Below, one piece after another: positions 12,241-26,659 of a stretch of 64,000 nucleotides of DNA. Below the pieces are notes generated by a model. The model saw only the letters and a list, made by a program, of their open reading frames with translations. It did not search any database and was not told the origin of the DNA. How positions within the stretch are numbered: position 1 is the stretch's first letter; every line of letters starts with the position of its first letter. The position numbers and the translations under genes were made by a program. Location: NCBI GenBank assembly GCA_051294375.1, contig CM119264.1, positions 17,919,157 to 17,983,156 of the forward strand, written 5' to 3'. The stretch comes from Paraspadella gotoi (taxonomy: Eukaryota > Chaetognatha).

Positions 12241-12844
12241 ATGTATTTATCCCCATGTTCTCAACTTCAGCCACAAGCTTTTCCTTTAACTTGCGCCTTT
12301 GATTATATTCATTACTTTTATTACTGGCGAGGTCACCAGTGAGGGTATTGGCAACACAACCAGGGCTTTGCTGATATTGCCATAGTGAAGTCGCCAACCA
12401 ACTAGAACAACAATTGTGACTCATGCGTGAATCGCTGGCAACATTGCTATTTGAGTTAAGAGAGTTTGGGTTAAAGCTCAGAAATAAAAAAAAAGCCTGG
12501 GTTACAAGGTGACACACAACAGCCCGCCGCTAAAAAAAAATTGTCATTTGCAAACTTGTGAAGATATTTTTAATCTAAAAAAATTTTTTCTATAGTAAAA
12601 ACCTAAATCATTTATATATCCAAATTTTATATTGATTGGTTATGATTTGACTTAGCAATGACCAAGAAAAAGTTGCTTTAAAAATTGTCTTTCATTTTAA
12701 AACAAATCTTTTCAATTTTTTTGTTTAATTTTATAAACATTTTTTAAAAAACTTTTACATTCTTTTATTGTTTTTTTGAATTATTTAGAGAGAAAATGAA
12801 AATCATTATTTGACAATAATAATTTTGTTTTTATTTAAATTGGA

Positions 12845-12985
12845 TATGTTTCGACTCTATAACTTTCGAGTCTTTATCAGCATTTAAATTTACAAACTCA
12901 ATATTTAAAAACTGAAACGTTTGTGAATTTAAATGCTTATGAAGACTATGAAGTCCTAGAGTGGAAACATGTCGATTTAAATAAA
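12845..12985. repeat. Decayed inverted pair of hammerhead-like ends
   Basis: The minus strand at about 12895-12850 reads CTGATAAAGACTCG…GAGTCGAAACATATC, and the plus strand at about 12930-12970 reads CTTATGAAGACTATGAAGTC…GGAAACATGTC. Both look like mutated hammerhead cores, facing outward in opposite orientation with shared AAATTTAAAT flanks. The arrangement resembles, in miniature, the inverted terminal repeats of the Penelope-like element at 42085-45065. Core substitutions make activity unlikely. Confidence 0.5.
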
Positions 12986-13793
12986 AACAAAATCATTATT
13001 ATCAAATAACAAATTTTAATTTTCTCTCCAAATAAGAACTTTTATATAAAAAAAGTATCAATAATAATATCTTCTGAAAGCTCTTAAAAATTTAAATATA
13101 ATAATATATTTAAGAATATTGAAACATAAAAATAAGCCTAACCAGCTTTAGTTTAATCAAAATAATCCAAATTGAAATAATAAAATCCTAAAATATTTTT
13201 TTTAATATCTGACCTATTTTACTATGATTTATTGTTTATATAAGTATTATAAAAAATCTTAAGAAAAACTAAATTAAAATAACTAACAATCATTTAATAA
13301 TTATTCAAAAACTGCTCTTTAAAAATTTTAATTTAATAATTATCTTAAAGCTAGATAGGCTAATTTTAATATTACAGTATTTTTAATTATGTCAATCTCT
13401 TTATATTTTAGGAGCTTTCAGAAGATATTAATATTGATACCTTTTTATATAAAAGTTTTGTAAAAAAATAATTAAAAAGTTAAATAAACAGATTAACTAA
13501 CCAGATAATTGTTAAACTCTTACTGACATTAGTTTTTCAAAATTCACATTTACTTTTGTTGTACTTTACAAAAATGTATCTTTAATATTTATTTATTTAT
13601 CCCTATTGTCTCTCTCTCTCTCTCTTTCTCTCTCTAACAAATTTCATTTCTTTTTCAATCTGTCCTTAACTTCAGCCTGTTCTCTCATCTGACCACTATT
13701 CTGTCTCACCACTTTGTTGGAAAACCTTTACCTTTTCTCTCTCTCTCTCTCCTCTCTCTCACACCCTTCTTTTGCACAAATATTTTTCCTTAT

Positions 13794-13845
13794 GTCAAAC
13801 GCTGATGAAGGCTCGAAATTGTGGGCCGAAACATGTCCGTATTTC
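13794..13845 (+). ncRNA. Hammerhead ribozyme-like motif, type I minimal
   Basis: The core CTGATGA (13802-13808) and GAAACATGTC (13828-13837) enclose a stem II GGCTC/GGGCC (one U-G pair) with an 8-nt loop. In GAAAC-AT-GTC, stem III is only two pairs, as described for Penelope-associated minimal hammerheads thought to act as dimers. Stem I has a short ACG/CGT pairing across the predicted cleavage after GTC. CT tracts lie 40-190 bp upstream. All conserved core positions are intact. Confidence 0.7.
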
Positions 13846-14115
13846 CAAATAAATTAGTTTGTACCACATTCAAAAACTTTGCATTTCTCTAAATAAACAG
13901 ATTTTAAAAAAATGGAGTTTTAAAATGAAATACAATTTTGAAGACAACTTTTCTCCGCTCAGTACCAAGTCAAATCAAAACCAATCAATATAAAATTTGG
14001 ATAAATAAATGATTTAGGTTTTATTACAGAAAAAAAGTTTCAAATGAAAAAATTTTTTACACATTTGCAAATGACGATTTTTTTTAGCGGCGGGCTGTTG
14101 TGTGTCACCTTGTAG

Positions 14116-14310
14116 GGTTAAAATACTAGGTTAAGGTTTTAGCTTGGCATGAGATAAAAGTTAGGGTTAGGCTAAAAAAATGGCCTGCTGTAAATATATA
14201 AGATTGTAAATAAGATAAATTAACTAGGGTTAGGGTTTTTATTGGAGTTCATTCAGGTGAATGGGAAGGCTTATTATATCCCCATTATTCCTGGCCAGTC
14301 CCTTTTCAAA
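14116..14310 (+). repeat. Degenerate TTAGGG repeat block, right part
   Basis: Continuation of the telomere-like block after the nested element, with sparse TTAGGGTTAGG and GGGTTAAA units fading into AT-rich DNA. Confidence 0.6.
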
Positions 14311-14484
14311 CCCTAAACTTATAAGTTTTATAATATATTTTTGAATTCATTAATTAAAAAGTTAAAAATAAAAGTATAATATTAAAGTAAATTAATTTTT
14401 TATCTTTAAATGAGATATCTTTCAACCCTATGTAACAAAAATTATATAAAAAGTATATAATATAAAAAATTAGTAAGCAAATAA

Positions 14485-14519
<35 letters not shown>

Positions 14520-14706
14520 GTTCAAAATATATTATTGAAAAGCTTTGCCTTTAATCAGTCTGCAAATGGTTGCTGTATTAAGTAAGCCAAAGCATATTAA
14601 AGGATAAATTTTACTTCATAAATAAGTAATTATAATAAATTTAATAGATTAAAAAAAAAGAATTATTATTATTTACTTAATCTTATGTATAATAAATATA
14701 CAAAGC

Positions 14707-14783
14707 CTGTCCAAAGTCAGGGCAAGATAGCTTATTTATTAAATGAATGGATAATTTTTATATTGGTTGTACCAATTTCATAT
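14707..14783 (-). repeat. Dispersed short repeat, copy 3 (reverse)
   Basis: The reverse complement matches the intronic copy at 5222-5294 nearly perfectly, including AAATTGGTACAACCAATATA and AATAAGCTATCTTGCCC. It lies inside the right part of the hAT element, so it was either carried or inserted there. Confidence 0.75.
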
Positions 14784-15010
14784 GATATTATATAATTATA
14801 AAAATCAGTATTTTGTTTTTTTAAATATTTTTTTAATTTAATAATTATAATCTTATTTTATTTTTATGGAGCTGGAGCCGGGCATTTTTATTTCGGCTCC
14901 GGCTCCAGCTCCGGCCTCCGGTCAAAAATTTTTTTCGGCTCCGGCTCCAGCTTCGGCTCCGGCGGCTCCAGCTCCGGCTCCGGCTCCGGCTCCACATCCC
15001 TGATTTTAAC

Positions 15011-16600
15011 CCACTTGATATGAATTTCAATATCTCAATAACTACTGTTTATACTGCATAATTACCCCCTGAAATTGTACACTGATGTTATCTATTTTCA
15101 AAAAAGATTATACATGATAGTTCCTAATAAAAATGATAAGGAAAAAATAACAAAAATAAACCACTAAATAATAATATAATAATAACATCAACAATATTAT
15201 TTAAATAACTTATTTAACTTATTTAAACTCTCTGATTTAATTTATTTTTAACTTTTACCAATTAACTTAATGTTAACTTTACATTAACATACCCTTAATT
15301 ATTAACTTATTATATAAACTAATTATTTAACTTATTTTATTATTTACAAATTATTACAAAACCTGAATAAAATTCTCTAAAATTAATAATGCTGTGATGT
15401 CAGGCTTTGGACTGTTTCAGATAAACATTTAAGATATACCTTTAAAATATAAGATAAGCAACAATGAAGGATCACCATTTGGTGATGGCTCGCCTATACC
15501 TGGATTGGGATTAAAGAGCCGAAATCCATGAAGGGTATAGGTTCCCAACTGATGACCTTCCCATTGTATAAAAATAAAGATAAAAAATATTCAAAAAATA
15601 ATAATTAAAAAGTAGAATAAAAGAAAAAATATAATTTTAAAATTATATTCATGACATAAAGGGCCCCTATAGACCTTTCCCCGGTATGTATCCCTATCAG
15701 AACATACAATTCTACATGGTAGTCTTATCCCTATTGGTAAAAAAAATCATATATAACTTTGGTCACCCCTAAAAAAAATTATCCATTCCCACCCCTCTTT
15801 GTTCAGCCTCTTAGATATTATGATTTTTCATTAATGACTTTCTAACAGAAATGATGTGTGATATCTATTAGAAAACTAGGACAGATAGTAATCTAACCTT
15901 GTGTTGTATAGATGCTCCCTCTATTTCCAGAAGACAACACTGACTTCCCCTTCCCAATTGAATTATTAGATAAATAAAACATTTTTAGGAAAGAAAACAA
16001 TAATATGTTTGATTAAATAATAAAATTAAATACTAAATCCTTCATAAAATATAAAAATAGAAAATAGTGAAACAAGTAATTTGCAAATTTTCACAATTAT
16101 TTTTTCAAGGTTTTCTCTCCTACTAGGATTTGTCTCTTACTTTATTTATTATGAGCATTTTTCCTTTACTTTCTATCTAAATTTGCTTTTCTGTCGCACC
16201 CATTATATCTTCACTTGTAGTTGTACTTGTTTTGTATGTTTTAATCTTTATAAACAGATGGTTTTACATTTTGAGTTTTAAGTACATTTTAGTCCAAGTA
16301 TATCCACCAGAAGTTTTTTTTTTCTGAAACTGTTTTATTAAATTTTATTTATTTTGACTTTATTCTTAAATTTTATCTGCACCCACTAAATTTGCACTGC
16401 ACCTGCCCTTCAACAAAATAACAATTGTTTTTAAAATCGTATGAATAAAATGAAATAAATAAAAAAAATTGAATAACTGAATTGAATGAATAAACTGAAT
16501 TCAATAAAGTGATAGAAAAAGAAAGAAAATAATGTGAAAAGAAAAAGCAAAATAAAAACTATTTTTGCGATGGTAAAATGATTATTTGTACGCGGCTGCA
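15011..16600. other. AT-rich spacer, nothing recognised
   Basis: No splice-supported coding sequence was found. Short open frames (for example 16081-16281) are AT-driven. Small local features such as CCATTTGGTGATGGCTCGCC near 15475 were not assignable. Confidence 0.5.
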
Positions 16601-16629
16601 AAGCTTAACATTACGAGTTTGATCTTGAT

Positions 16630-17400
16630 AATATTTTTTTAGACTCTATAATTCACTTTGTCGGTCCAAAATCCCAAAATCTTGTCGATAAATCATTATC
16701 ATATCAGAACCTCGAATTATGATAAATATTCCTATCACGAGATAATTGGAATTTTTGTGTGTAGTTAGGGAAGTATGTGATTGAGCTGGATATGAAGTTT
16801 CCAATGAATCGTATGAGTGGAAATGAGTTTAAATGGCAAAAAAATATATTTTACTATTTGAACGCTAATTATTCATGAGTAGATTGATGGGGCAATTGAC
16901 TTGAAATTTTGTATGTGCATAGGAAAGTGTGTGATTAAGCTGGAAATCAAGTTTCGATGGAATCGTTTCAGTGGAAATGAGTTTAAATGGAAAAAACAAA
17001 AAAACCAGTTTCACTAATTGATCATGGTTCTTTTTCTTTTTATATTAAATGTAAATTCAAGATGTATTAATAAATCAATCAAATAATCAATCAGTTAATT
17101 AATCAATTAGTCTATTGATTAATCAATGATTAATTAATCAGTCAATCAATAAATTATTTAATCGATCAATTTATTTATATATTAATTATTTAATCAATCA
17201 ATCAATCAAGTCAATCATTATCGACATTGTCATCGCCATCATCGTCGTTGCTTTTGCCGTGGTCAGTGATGAAATGATTTAAAAACAAACATTTGGGTTT
17301 AATTAATTAAATAATTAACTTAAATTAATTAATTCACTTAATTAATTAATTACCGCTAATGATAGTGGACAGATCCAACATTGTTTGCTCAAACTTGTTT
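16630..17400 (-). repeat. Composite repeat family copy A (simple-sequence core)
   Basis: In order on the plus strand: GACTCTATAATTCACTTTGT, a block with GGAAATGAGTTTAAATGG, an AATCAATCA/TTAATTAA core, CATCGTCGTTGC and GTGGTCAGTGATGA, then TACCGCTAATGAT and ACATTGTTTGCTCAAACTTG. The same blocks in the same order occur at 32730-33540 and, reversed, at 47845-49215. Conserved non-repetitive ends around a variable simple-sequence core indicate a mobile unit of unknown class. Confidence 0.6.
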
Positions 17401-18600
17401 AAATAAATAACAAAGAAAGAGAGAAAGAGAAAAAACAAAGAATGAAAGATAAAAAATATAAAAATAAAGAGAAAAAAGTCTAGTTACTGCAGAGCTCAAT
17501 TCATTTTTGGACGAATCAGAAGAGGCAGTGACTGAAAAAAAAAGAGAATGAATGATATGATTTTATGATGACATGCTAATTTATATTTTATTGTTAATAA
17601 TAATCTGAAAGGATTTTAAATAAAAAATATTTGTATCAATATACAGGGTAGTGATTGAAAACTTAGAAAATCCGTATCACTTATTTTTTTTATTTTGTGA
17701 CGCATCGGGTGCATTTAAAGAAAAAAATTTAATAGAAGATACTTAACTAGACCTTGTTCTAACTATTAATACAATGCGACAAGCACTGCTGTTAAAACCA
17801 TTACTGCCACAGCACCTAAAAGAATCACAGCTGCTCTTCATAAACGCTTCTGAAAGAGTGAGCCACAGCTCGTAAATGGTTTAGCCTACGCCATTGATAT
17901 TTTGATTGAAAGTCATATTGGTCTCCCCCTTTAAAACGCCCTTCTGAGCACAGTTTAGGGGAATTAGATGTGGATATTATCAAGCCCGAAAATCATTCAG
18001 TCAAAACTTAAAATGTTACTGCAGTTAAAATCTTTATTTTTTTCAGCTGTATATAACAATGCCCTGCATAATAACCCCAAGATTATTGGTTCTTTATACA
18101 TGTTAAAAAATTGAATCACAAAACAATATAGTATACTGCAGCAATGGATTTTTTTCCAGTAGTAAAATATAAAGAAATATTTATATTTCATCTGATGCTG
18201 CAGTAGATTGCATTAAGCAACTTACTTGATATTTTATACAAAGAGTCCCAATTACCTTAGTTATTGATTTCATAAGTTCTCAGAGATGGCACTCACTAGA
18301 GTGGCCACTACAGTATGAACTTAAGAAAAAAAAGATTTTTAATTTATATCATCTTAAAATTGCTTTATAATAGGTCTTGTAAAACCGTGGCAGTTTAATG
18401 GCCATAGTCCTATGATAAGATGTCCTAGTAAATATTTTTAAATAGTTTTTTATTTGCTCTTTAGAATTTTTTTATTAGCATAAAAATGAGCTACTACCAT
18501 GCATATTGTTGGTTTTATACTTAAAAGCTAATTAAAAATTGCTGTTCCAACGAATTTTTCGTTTTATGTTTATACTTAAAAGCCTTAATAACCTATATCA
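17401..18600. other. AT-rich spacer, nothing recognised
   Basis: No convincing coding exons, RNA genes or paired repeats. A short open frame at 17997-18191 (minus) is taken as chance. Confidence 0.5.
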
Positions 18601-18606
18601 TCGCGT

Positions 18607-19063
18607 CAATGAATAACTATTTTTTGCATCAATCATTTGGTTATCATCGCATCAATCCTTTGGTTATCACATCAATAATCAATTATTATTACATCAATCA
18701 ATCTATTATTATTACATCAATCAATTACTATTACATCAATCAATTACTATTATATCAATCAATCAATTATTATTATATCAATCAATCAATTATTATTACA
18801 TCAATCAATCAATTATTATTATATCAATTACTGTTACATCAATCACTATTACATAAATCAATCAATTACTATTATATCAATCAATCAATTATTATTATAT
18901 CAATCAATCAATCAGTTATTATTACATCAATAAATCAATCAATTATTATTACATCAATCAATCAATCAGTTATTACATCAATAAATAAATCAATTAATAT
19001 TACATCAATAAATCAATCAGTTATTAAATCAATCAATTATTATTACATCAATCATCCGTTATT
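18607..19063 (+). repeat. ATCAATCA/ATTATTACATCA minisatellite
   Basis: Imperfect tandem array of ATCAATCAATTATTATTAC-like units of about 15-25 bp. The long open frame through it (18609-19070) only reflects the repeat (N, Y, I, Q, S residues) and is not a gene. A shorter block of the same units recurs at 19815-19900, beyond the foldback element, and both are followed by TTCGGTTTTTTTCC. Confidence 0.85.
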
Positions 19064-19201
19064 GTTTTAATCTTTCGGTTTTTTTCCAGATTTTTTTATT
19101 TTTTGATAGTAACGTCTGGCGAGATCAGTATACTTTTTAAGATTTTTTTAGATAAAAGTTTACAGATAGGTGTCTAATTTTTTTCTATTTGATATATCCT
19201 A

Positions 19202-19555
19202 TTGTGGCAGCTACAACACGCGACCTTATCAGATCAAGAACCATAGCCGAAAACTATCCTTCTCACTCAATCGCTGACCGGTCACCACGGTCATCAGTGA
19301 CTCTCTCCTGGCTGTCCTCAGCCGGTTCCTTGTAAAGTTATTGTTACTGTTTTTCATTCTCCAACAACAAATACAAAAATCAACAAGAGAAAATGCTAAG
19401 TCTAAAACAGTAACAATAACTTTACAAGGAACCGGCTGAGGACAGCCGGGAGAGAGTCACTGATGACCGTGGTGACCCGTCAGCGATTGAGTGAGAAGGA
19501 TAGTTTTCGGCTATGGTTCTTGATCTGATAAGGTCGCGTGTTGTTGCTGCCACAC
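19202..19555. mobile_element. Foldback/MITE element with about 160-bp arms
   Basis: Near-perfect inverted arms run from TTGTGGCAGCTACAACACGC to GTTACTGTTTT, and back from AAAACAGTAACAATAACTTT to GCGTGTTGTTGCTGCCACAC, separated by about 50 bp. TA flanks both ends (19200-19201 and 19556-19557). Few mismatches between arms imply a recent insertion or gene conversion. A transcript would fold into a long hairpin. There is no coding capacity. Confidence 0.85.
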
Positions 19556-19814
19556 TATGATAATTAACGATTATAATCTTATTCGAAATTTGAACCCGTT
19601 TTTTTTTCGTGATATTCTTTTTCCGTTGAACTTAAACCGACCTTAAATTCATTCCGGGTCAACTCTTTCGCCGCCTCTTTTTATTCGCTCTATTTCTTAG
19701 TTTTTCCGAATGATAACCAAGGGTACTATGCTCTGGTGACCGTAGACGAGAATAATAAATTTTGGGTTACTCTAATCACCACTACAAATCTACATCGAAA
19801 ACCACGTGATAAAG

Positions 19815-19900
19815 TTATCATCGCATCAATAATCAATTACTATTACATCAATCAATTACTATTACATCAATTACTATTACATCAATAATTCGTTATAGCA
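19815..19900 (+). repeat. ATCA-type minisatellite, second block
   Basis: Units TTACTATTACATCAATCAAT match those at 18607-19063. Downstream TTCGGTTTTTTTCCGG and GATAGTAAC repeat the right flank of the first block, so the foldback sits between two diverged direct repeats. Confidence 0.7.
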
Positions 19901-20542
19901 TCAATCGTTCGGTTTTTTTCCGGATTTTTTCATTAATTTTCTCATTAATTTTCTTTGATAGTAACCTTTAAGATTTTTTTCAACTAACGAAAAATGAAGA
20001 AATGAAAAAAAATTGTATTACTGCACAAATAAAATGTATTACTGCGTAAACTGAATTAACAAGCCACCGACTTGTGGTAGCTAAGTGTATAATCATAAAC
20101 TAAACGGTAAAACTCCCGATAAAGATTTTTGTTCAATTCCTCGATAGCCCATTATGGTTTTCTTTGACGAGGTGGTTGTAAATGACAGATTTGAACTTCT
20201 CTTCAACTTCCTTGATTTTTTAAACATTTTATTATTTACTTATTTTGTATTAACCGGCATATACGTCTTTTTGTTGTTTTTTTTAGATTTCAGTTTTTAG
20301 ATCAAACGACGATCCTACCGAAAGAGAGCATATTAAAAAACTTACTAGCACCTAATTGGAAACAAAAAAAAAAGAATGTGACAGTTTTGACTAAGGATAT
20401 CATTGCAAGGGCTGGCAGGTGGAAACCTGGTTGGTATGGAACTTTGAAGACAACGCGCAAAAGCTTCCCATTCTCAGACTAACAGAAGCCTCGCACTTGT
20501 AAAAAATAATAAAAAAGGACTTGATAATAACGCAACGGAATA

Positions 20543-23401
<2,859 letters not shown>

Positions 23402-24660
23402 CTAAAAAAAATTAAAACAAAAAGACTATGAGATGAATCTAACCTTTTACGTCATCGCCCCATTTTTCTCTTTCTTCCAGCTCTTTTAATTTTTTGTAAC
23501 AAATCATTGAATAGACGACCGTAGTTTTCCTCCACGTTATACCGTTTATCCACAGAAATACTTCCATTGTTTTTATTTCTTTTATTTTTTTTAAACGGCT
23601 AATCTGCGTCAAATGCTTTTAATGCGAGAGTGAACTGTTGCAATGATTTGAGAAATTTCTTTTAGTCGCGACTCAAATTTAGTTCTTTTCGTTTAACTTT
23701 AAAATTGACTTTTGGTATTGGAAGCTTTGAAATTAAAATCCTGTTTTATTATTTTGATATTTATTAAGATTAGCTTAGTTTCTAATTAATTTGAAACTAT
23801 TAAATTAGCTGCTGCACTGAAATCGTGTTGGTGAAAATTTATAAAAGATTGTTAATTATTTTCACGTTTTGTTTTAAAGTTCCAACTAAAAGTTTAGGTA
23901 TATGTTAATCAAGTGGCCGCCAAAATGAAATTTCGTTTTTTGCCTGTCTGTTTAACTTTAGGGCTCCAGGTTCTATTAGCCCTTAGTAAGGCACAATTCT
24001 CCACAGGCACAAAACGCTTGTTTACAGAAAAATATTTTGCAATAGTTTGCTGTGTATGATAGGGCGTTAACATACGTAATTTACTTGTTATGGTTTAAAT
24101 ATTATGTGACAATTTTTTTAAGGGGAATTATGTGGTTAAATTATTTTTTTACCCCTTTCAATCTTATGTTCTTCATAGATAATTAAAACTAAATTAAAAC
24201 CTTCATTCATATGCTCCTGTAATATGCATGATAAATTGTAATTTTTTTTTTTTTAAATAACTTTACACAAAAAATAGGACAATTTAATATAGCATTTTAC
24301 TGAGTTTAATGTATTTTGAAAATTGTTAAATTATTGAAGTTAATATTAAGTATACTGAGTATTGCTCGCCGGGTCGCTCTTTCGTTTTTTAATAAATATT
24401 TTTTCTTTGATGGCCTAAATGGATGACTTTCCAGTTGTCGATATTTTTTTAGGTTTGGCCTTCCTGTACAGGATATTTGATCTTTACAAATACAAATCTT
24501 GTATTTGGATCTAGACTCGTGATTTTCTCGTAACCCTAGCGCAGAATAAATTATTTACTTTTGTCTTTACTTTAGCTGAATTTAGTGCATGTGCTGATTT
24601 AAAAAAACAAAAAAACAAAAACAAGACGAATTTTTCTCTAATTTTCGTTATTTAAATTGA
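23402..24660. other. CRK 3' flank, nothing further recognised
   Basis: AT-rich DNA that should include the CRK 3' UTR. No open frame with coding character was found. A final short relic TGATTTTCTCGTAACCCTAG near 24520 is unassigned. Confidence 0.5.
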
Positions 24661-24664
24661 TATA

Positions 24665-24914
24665 CATCGTGACCATTTGAAACCCGCCGCTATAAAATGT
24701 TCACCATATGAAAATTTGTATTTCAATTTTCCAGAAAGTGAGACACAAATTTTTTATTAAAAAACATTATGCTTTCGAGCCCGGAGATCAGTTTCAAAGC
24801 TATCTTTAACCGAAAGAAATGATACGTCTTTAAGTATCTCTTATCAAAATTTTAAAATCTTTTAAAGTTTTCCTTTGAATTTTTTCTAGCGGCGGGTTTC
24901 AAATGGTCTCGGTT
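24665..24914. mobile_element. Short TIR element, TA target (relative of 12505 element)
   Basis: The left end CATCGTGACCATTTGAAACC continues into CGCCGCTA. The right end is its imperfect reverse complement (TAGCGGCGGGTTTCAAATGG TCTCGG), and TA abuts both ends. At about 250 bp with no coding capacity it is MITE-like. The GTGAC…CGCCGCTA pattern links it to the elements at 12505-14112 and 25706-26658. Confidence 0.75.
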
Positions 24915-25705
24915 TACTATAAAAGCAAATAACTTTTCTTAGTGGCCACGGGCATAAAATGAATAAGAATTCGGTTTTATGGAAAGCGAAGAGCATCGAA
25001 AGTCACCATCTGGTATCTCTTTGATTCCATCATTCCTCGAATTTATGAGAATCGAGATGGAACCAGCGGTGTCGAACGAAGTAAAAGTGGTGAAGATATT
25101 AAGAGTCGTCAGTTTCGAAGTCCAATTGTCCAGTATAGAAATCTCATTACACAAAAATAAATGACACTTGTAAGGGTAAAAAATCTTTATCATAAATTTC
25201 ATTTCGAAACCTCCCTTAACCCTAACTACCCCTAATCCCTAACCACCCCTAACCCAATTGCATACTGTAATATAACAAAAAATATTATTTATTTTCACAA
25301 GTCAATTCGTTTTTGCGCTGATGAAGGCTTACATTGAAGTCCGAAATTTGTTTCTTAATAAAACTCGTTATAAATCAACAAACAATTCATTTTCTACCTC
25401 AAACATAAAAATATCAATTAAAATAAATTTAAAACTATTATTATTTATTATAACATTAAAAAAATTGTATATTACTGTGCAAACTGATACTCGACGCTAG
25501 AGGGAAAACAAAATTAAATGGATTAACAAAGCACCGACCGCTGGTATCTCAGGTTGGTTGCAGACGTCGAATAGTAAAGTTACCCCGAAAACCCAAACAC
25601 GGTGAGCAACCAGGTATAGATTACGTGGCCCGAGATCAAAGCCAAGAAAACCCTTCAATTTTCTGTGGAATGAAAATTGAGAGGGAAAAGGAGGTTTAAG
25701 ATATA

Positions 25706-26658
25706 CATGGTGACAATTTTACCAGCGCCGGTAGAAATACGCTGTCATTTGCAAACCAGTGGTTATTTCATTGATTTTAAAAATTAGTTGAGTAGAACAT
25801 ATTAAAATCATTTGTGTTCAAATTTTATATTGATCAGTTAAGATATGCCTTGGCAATGAGTGGAGAAAGTTGGCTTGTAAAATCGGGTTTCATTTTTTAA
25901 TTTACTTTTTTAGATTCATTTTTTTTTATTACTTTCAGTAAGTTTTCTGAAGAAATTTAAAATAAAATAATATTAACATTATTATCTTCTGAAAGCCCTT
26001 TCAAATCTAAAGAGAATGGCATACTTGTAAATACTGTAGTATAAAATTTAACCGGCCCAGCTTTAATTTAATTAAGATACTCAAAAACAAGACATCTTTT
26101 TAAAAATCAATAGCTGGAGGGTAAATTTAAGATTTTTATCAAATTATGATTGGCTATCTTAATTCTCTTTTTTTCAGGCTCTTTCATGATACTTATATAA
26201 ATAATAATATTTTATGTTATAATAATTTAATCAGGTCATATATTTTAAAAAAAGATTTGAAATTTTAGATAATTAACTTTTAACTCTCTTAATTGAACCA
26301 AGGCTGGGCAGTTTAATTTTTATGTTACAGCTTTCGTAAGTATATCATTCTCTTCATTTTTTTAAGGGCTTTCTGAGGATATTAATATTGTTAATATCTT
26401 AATTAATACTTTATTTAAAAAAGAGCTAAAAGTTAAAGAAAAAAAAGAATTAAACAATGAGTTGGAAAATGAAACCCGATTTTACAAGCCAACTTTCTCC
26501 ACTCATTGCCAAGGCATATCTTAACTGATCAATATAAAATTTGAACACAGAAATGACTTTAATATGTTTTACCCAACTAATTTTTAAAATCAATGAAATA
26601 ACCACTGGTTTGCAAATGACAGCGTATTTCTACCGGCGCTTGTAACATTGTCACCATG
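25706..26658. mobile_element. TIR element, TA target, about 950 bp
   Basis: The ends CATGGTGACAATTTTACCAG and its reverse counterpart (…TTGTAACATTGTCACCATG) are flanked by TA. Inverted similarity extends through AGCGCCGGTAGAAATACGCT, GTCATTTGCAAACC and about 250 bp more, including ATGCCTTGGCAATGAGTGGA. The same kinds of block (TCATTTGCAAA, GGCAATGA, AGTTG) occupy the arms of the element at 12505, so the two are distant relatives. No transposase frame. Confidence 0.82.
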
Positions 26659-26659
26659 T

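Larger units (their letters stand above)
12505..14112. mobile_element. Long-TIR element nested in the hAT element (TA target)
   Basis: The ends are CAAGGTGACACACAACAGCC at 12505 and its reverse complement ending 14112, each abutting TA. The inverted similarity continues past AGCCCGCCGCTAAAAAAAA and TCATTTGCAAA and, more loosely, through about 200 bp per arm. TA flanks and long arms suggest a Tc1/mariner-like or other TA-targeting non-autonomous element. The interior is AT-rich, with a smaller internal palindrome (12826-13010), CT tracts (13613-13635, 13735-13760) and a hammerhead-like motif at 13794-13845, so it has probably captured part of a retroelement. No transposase is seen. Two relatives with similar ends occur at 24665-24914 and 25706-26658. 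Confidence 0.82.
11152..15002. mobile_element. hAT-superfamily transposon, non-autonomous, with nested insertion
   Basis: The left end CAGGGATGTGGAGCCG at 11152 is repeated in reverse at the right end (…CGGCTCCACATCCCTG, ending 15002). Identical 8-bp direct repeats ATTTTAAC flank it at 11144-11151 and 15003-15010. An 8-bp duplication and CAGGG-type ends are the hallmark of hAT elements. Both subterminal regions are arrays of GGCTCC/CCGGCTCCAG units (11157-11335 and 14867-14998). No transposase frame is visible, so mobility would need a related enzyme in trans. The interior holds TTAGGG-like repeats and a second element (12505-14112). Short terminal repeats and the exact duplication make the boundaries secure; the superfamily call is from established features. 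Confidence 0.9.

Noticed and set aside
18609-19070. 153-codon open frame rich in N, Y, I, Q and S
   Set aside because: It is a direct translation of the ATCAATCA minisatellite, with no non-repeat coding signal.
24170-24540. Possible CRK downstream exon or small gene
   Set aside because: CRK already ends with a stop after its second SH3, and no in-phase splice sites or family motif were found.
25318-25350. Another hammerhead-like motif (CTGATGAAGGCTTACATTG…GAAATTTG)
   Set aside because: The GAAAC-ATGTC half is not preserved (GAAATTTG) and stem II has a mismatch, so it is at best a decayed relic.
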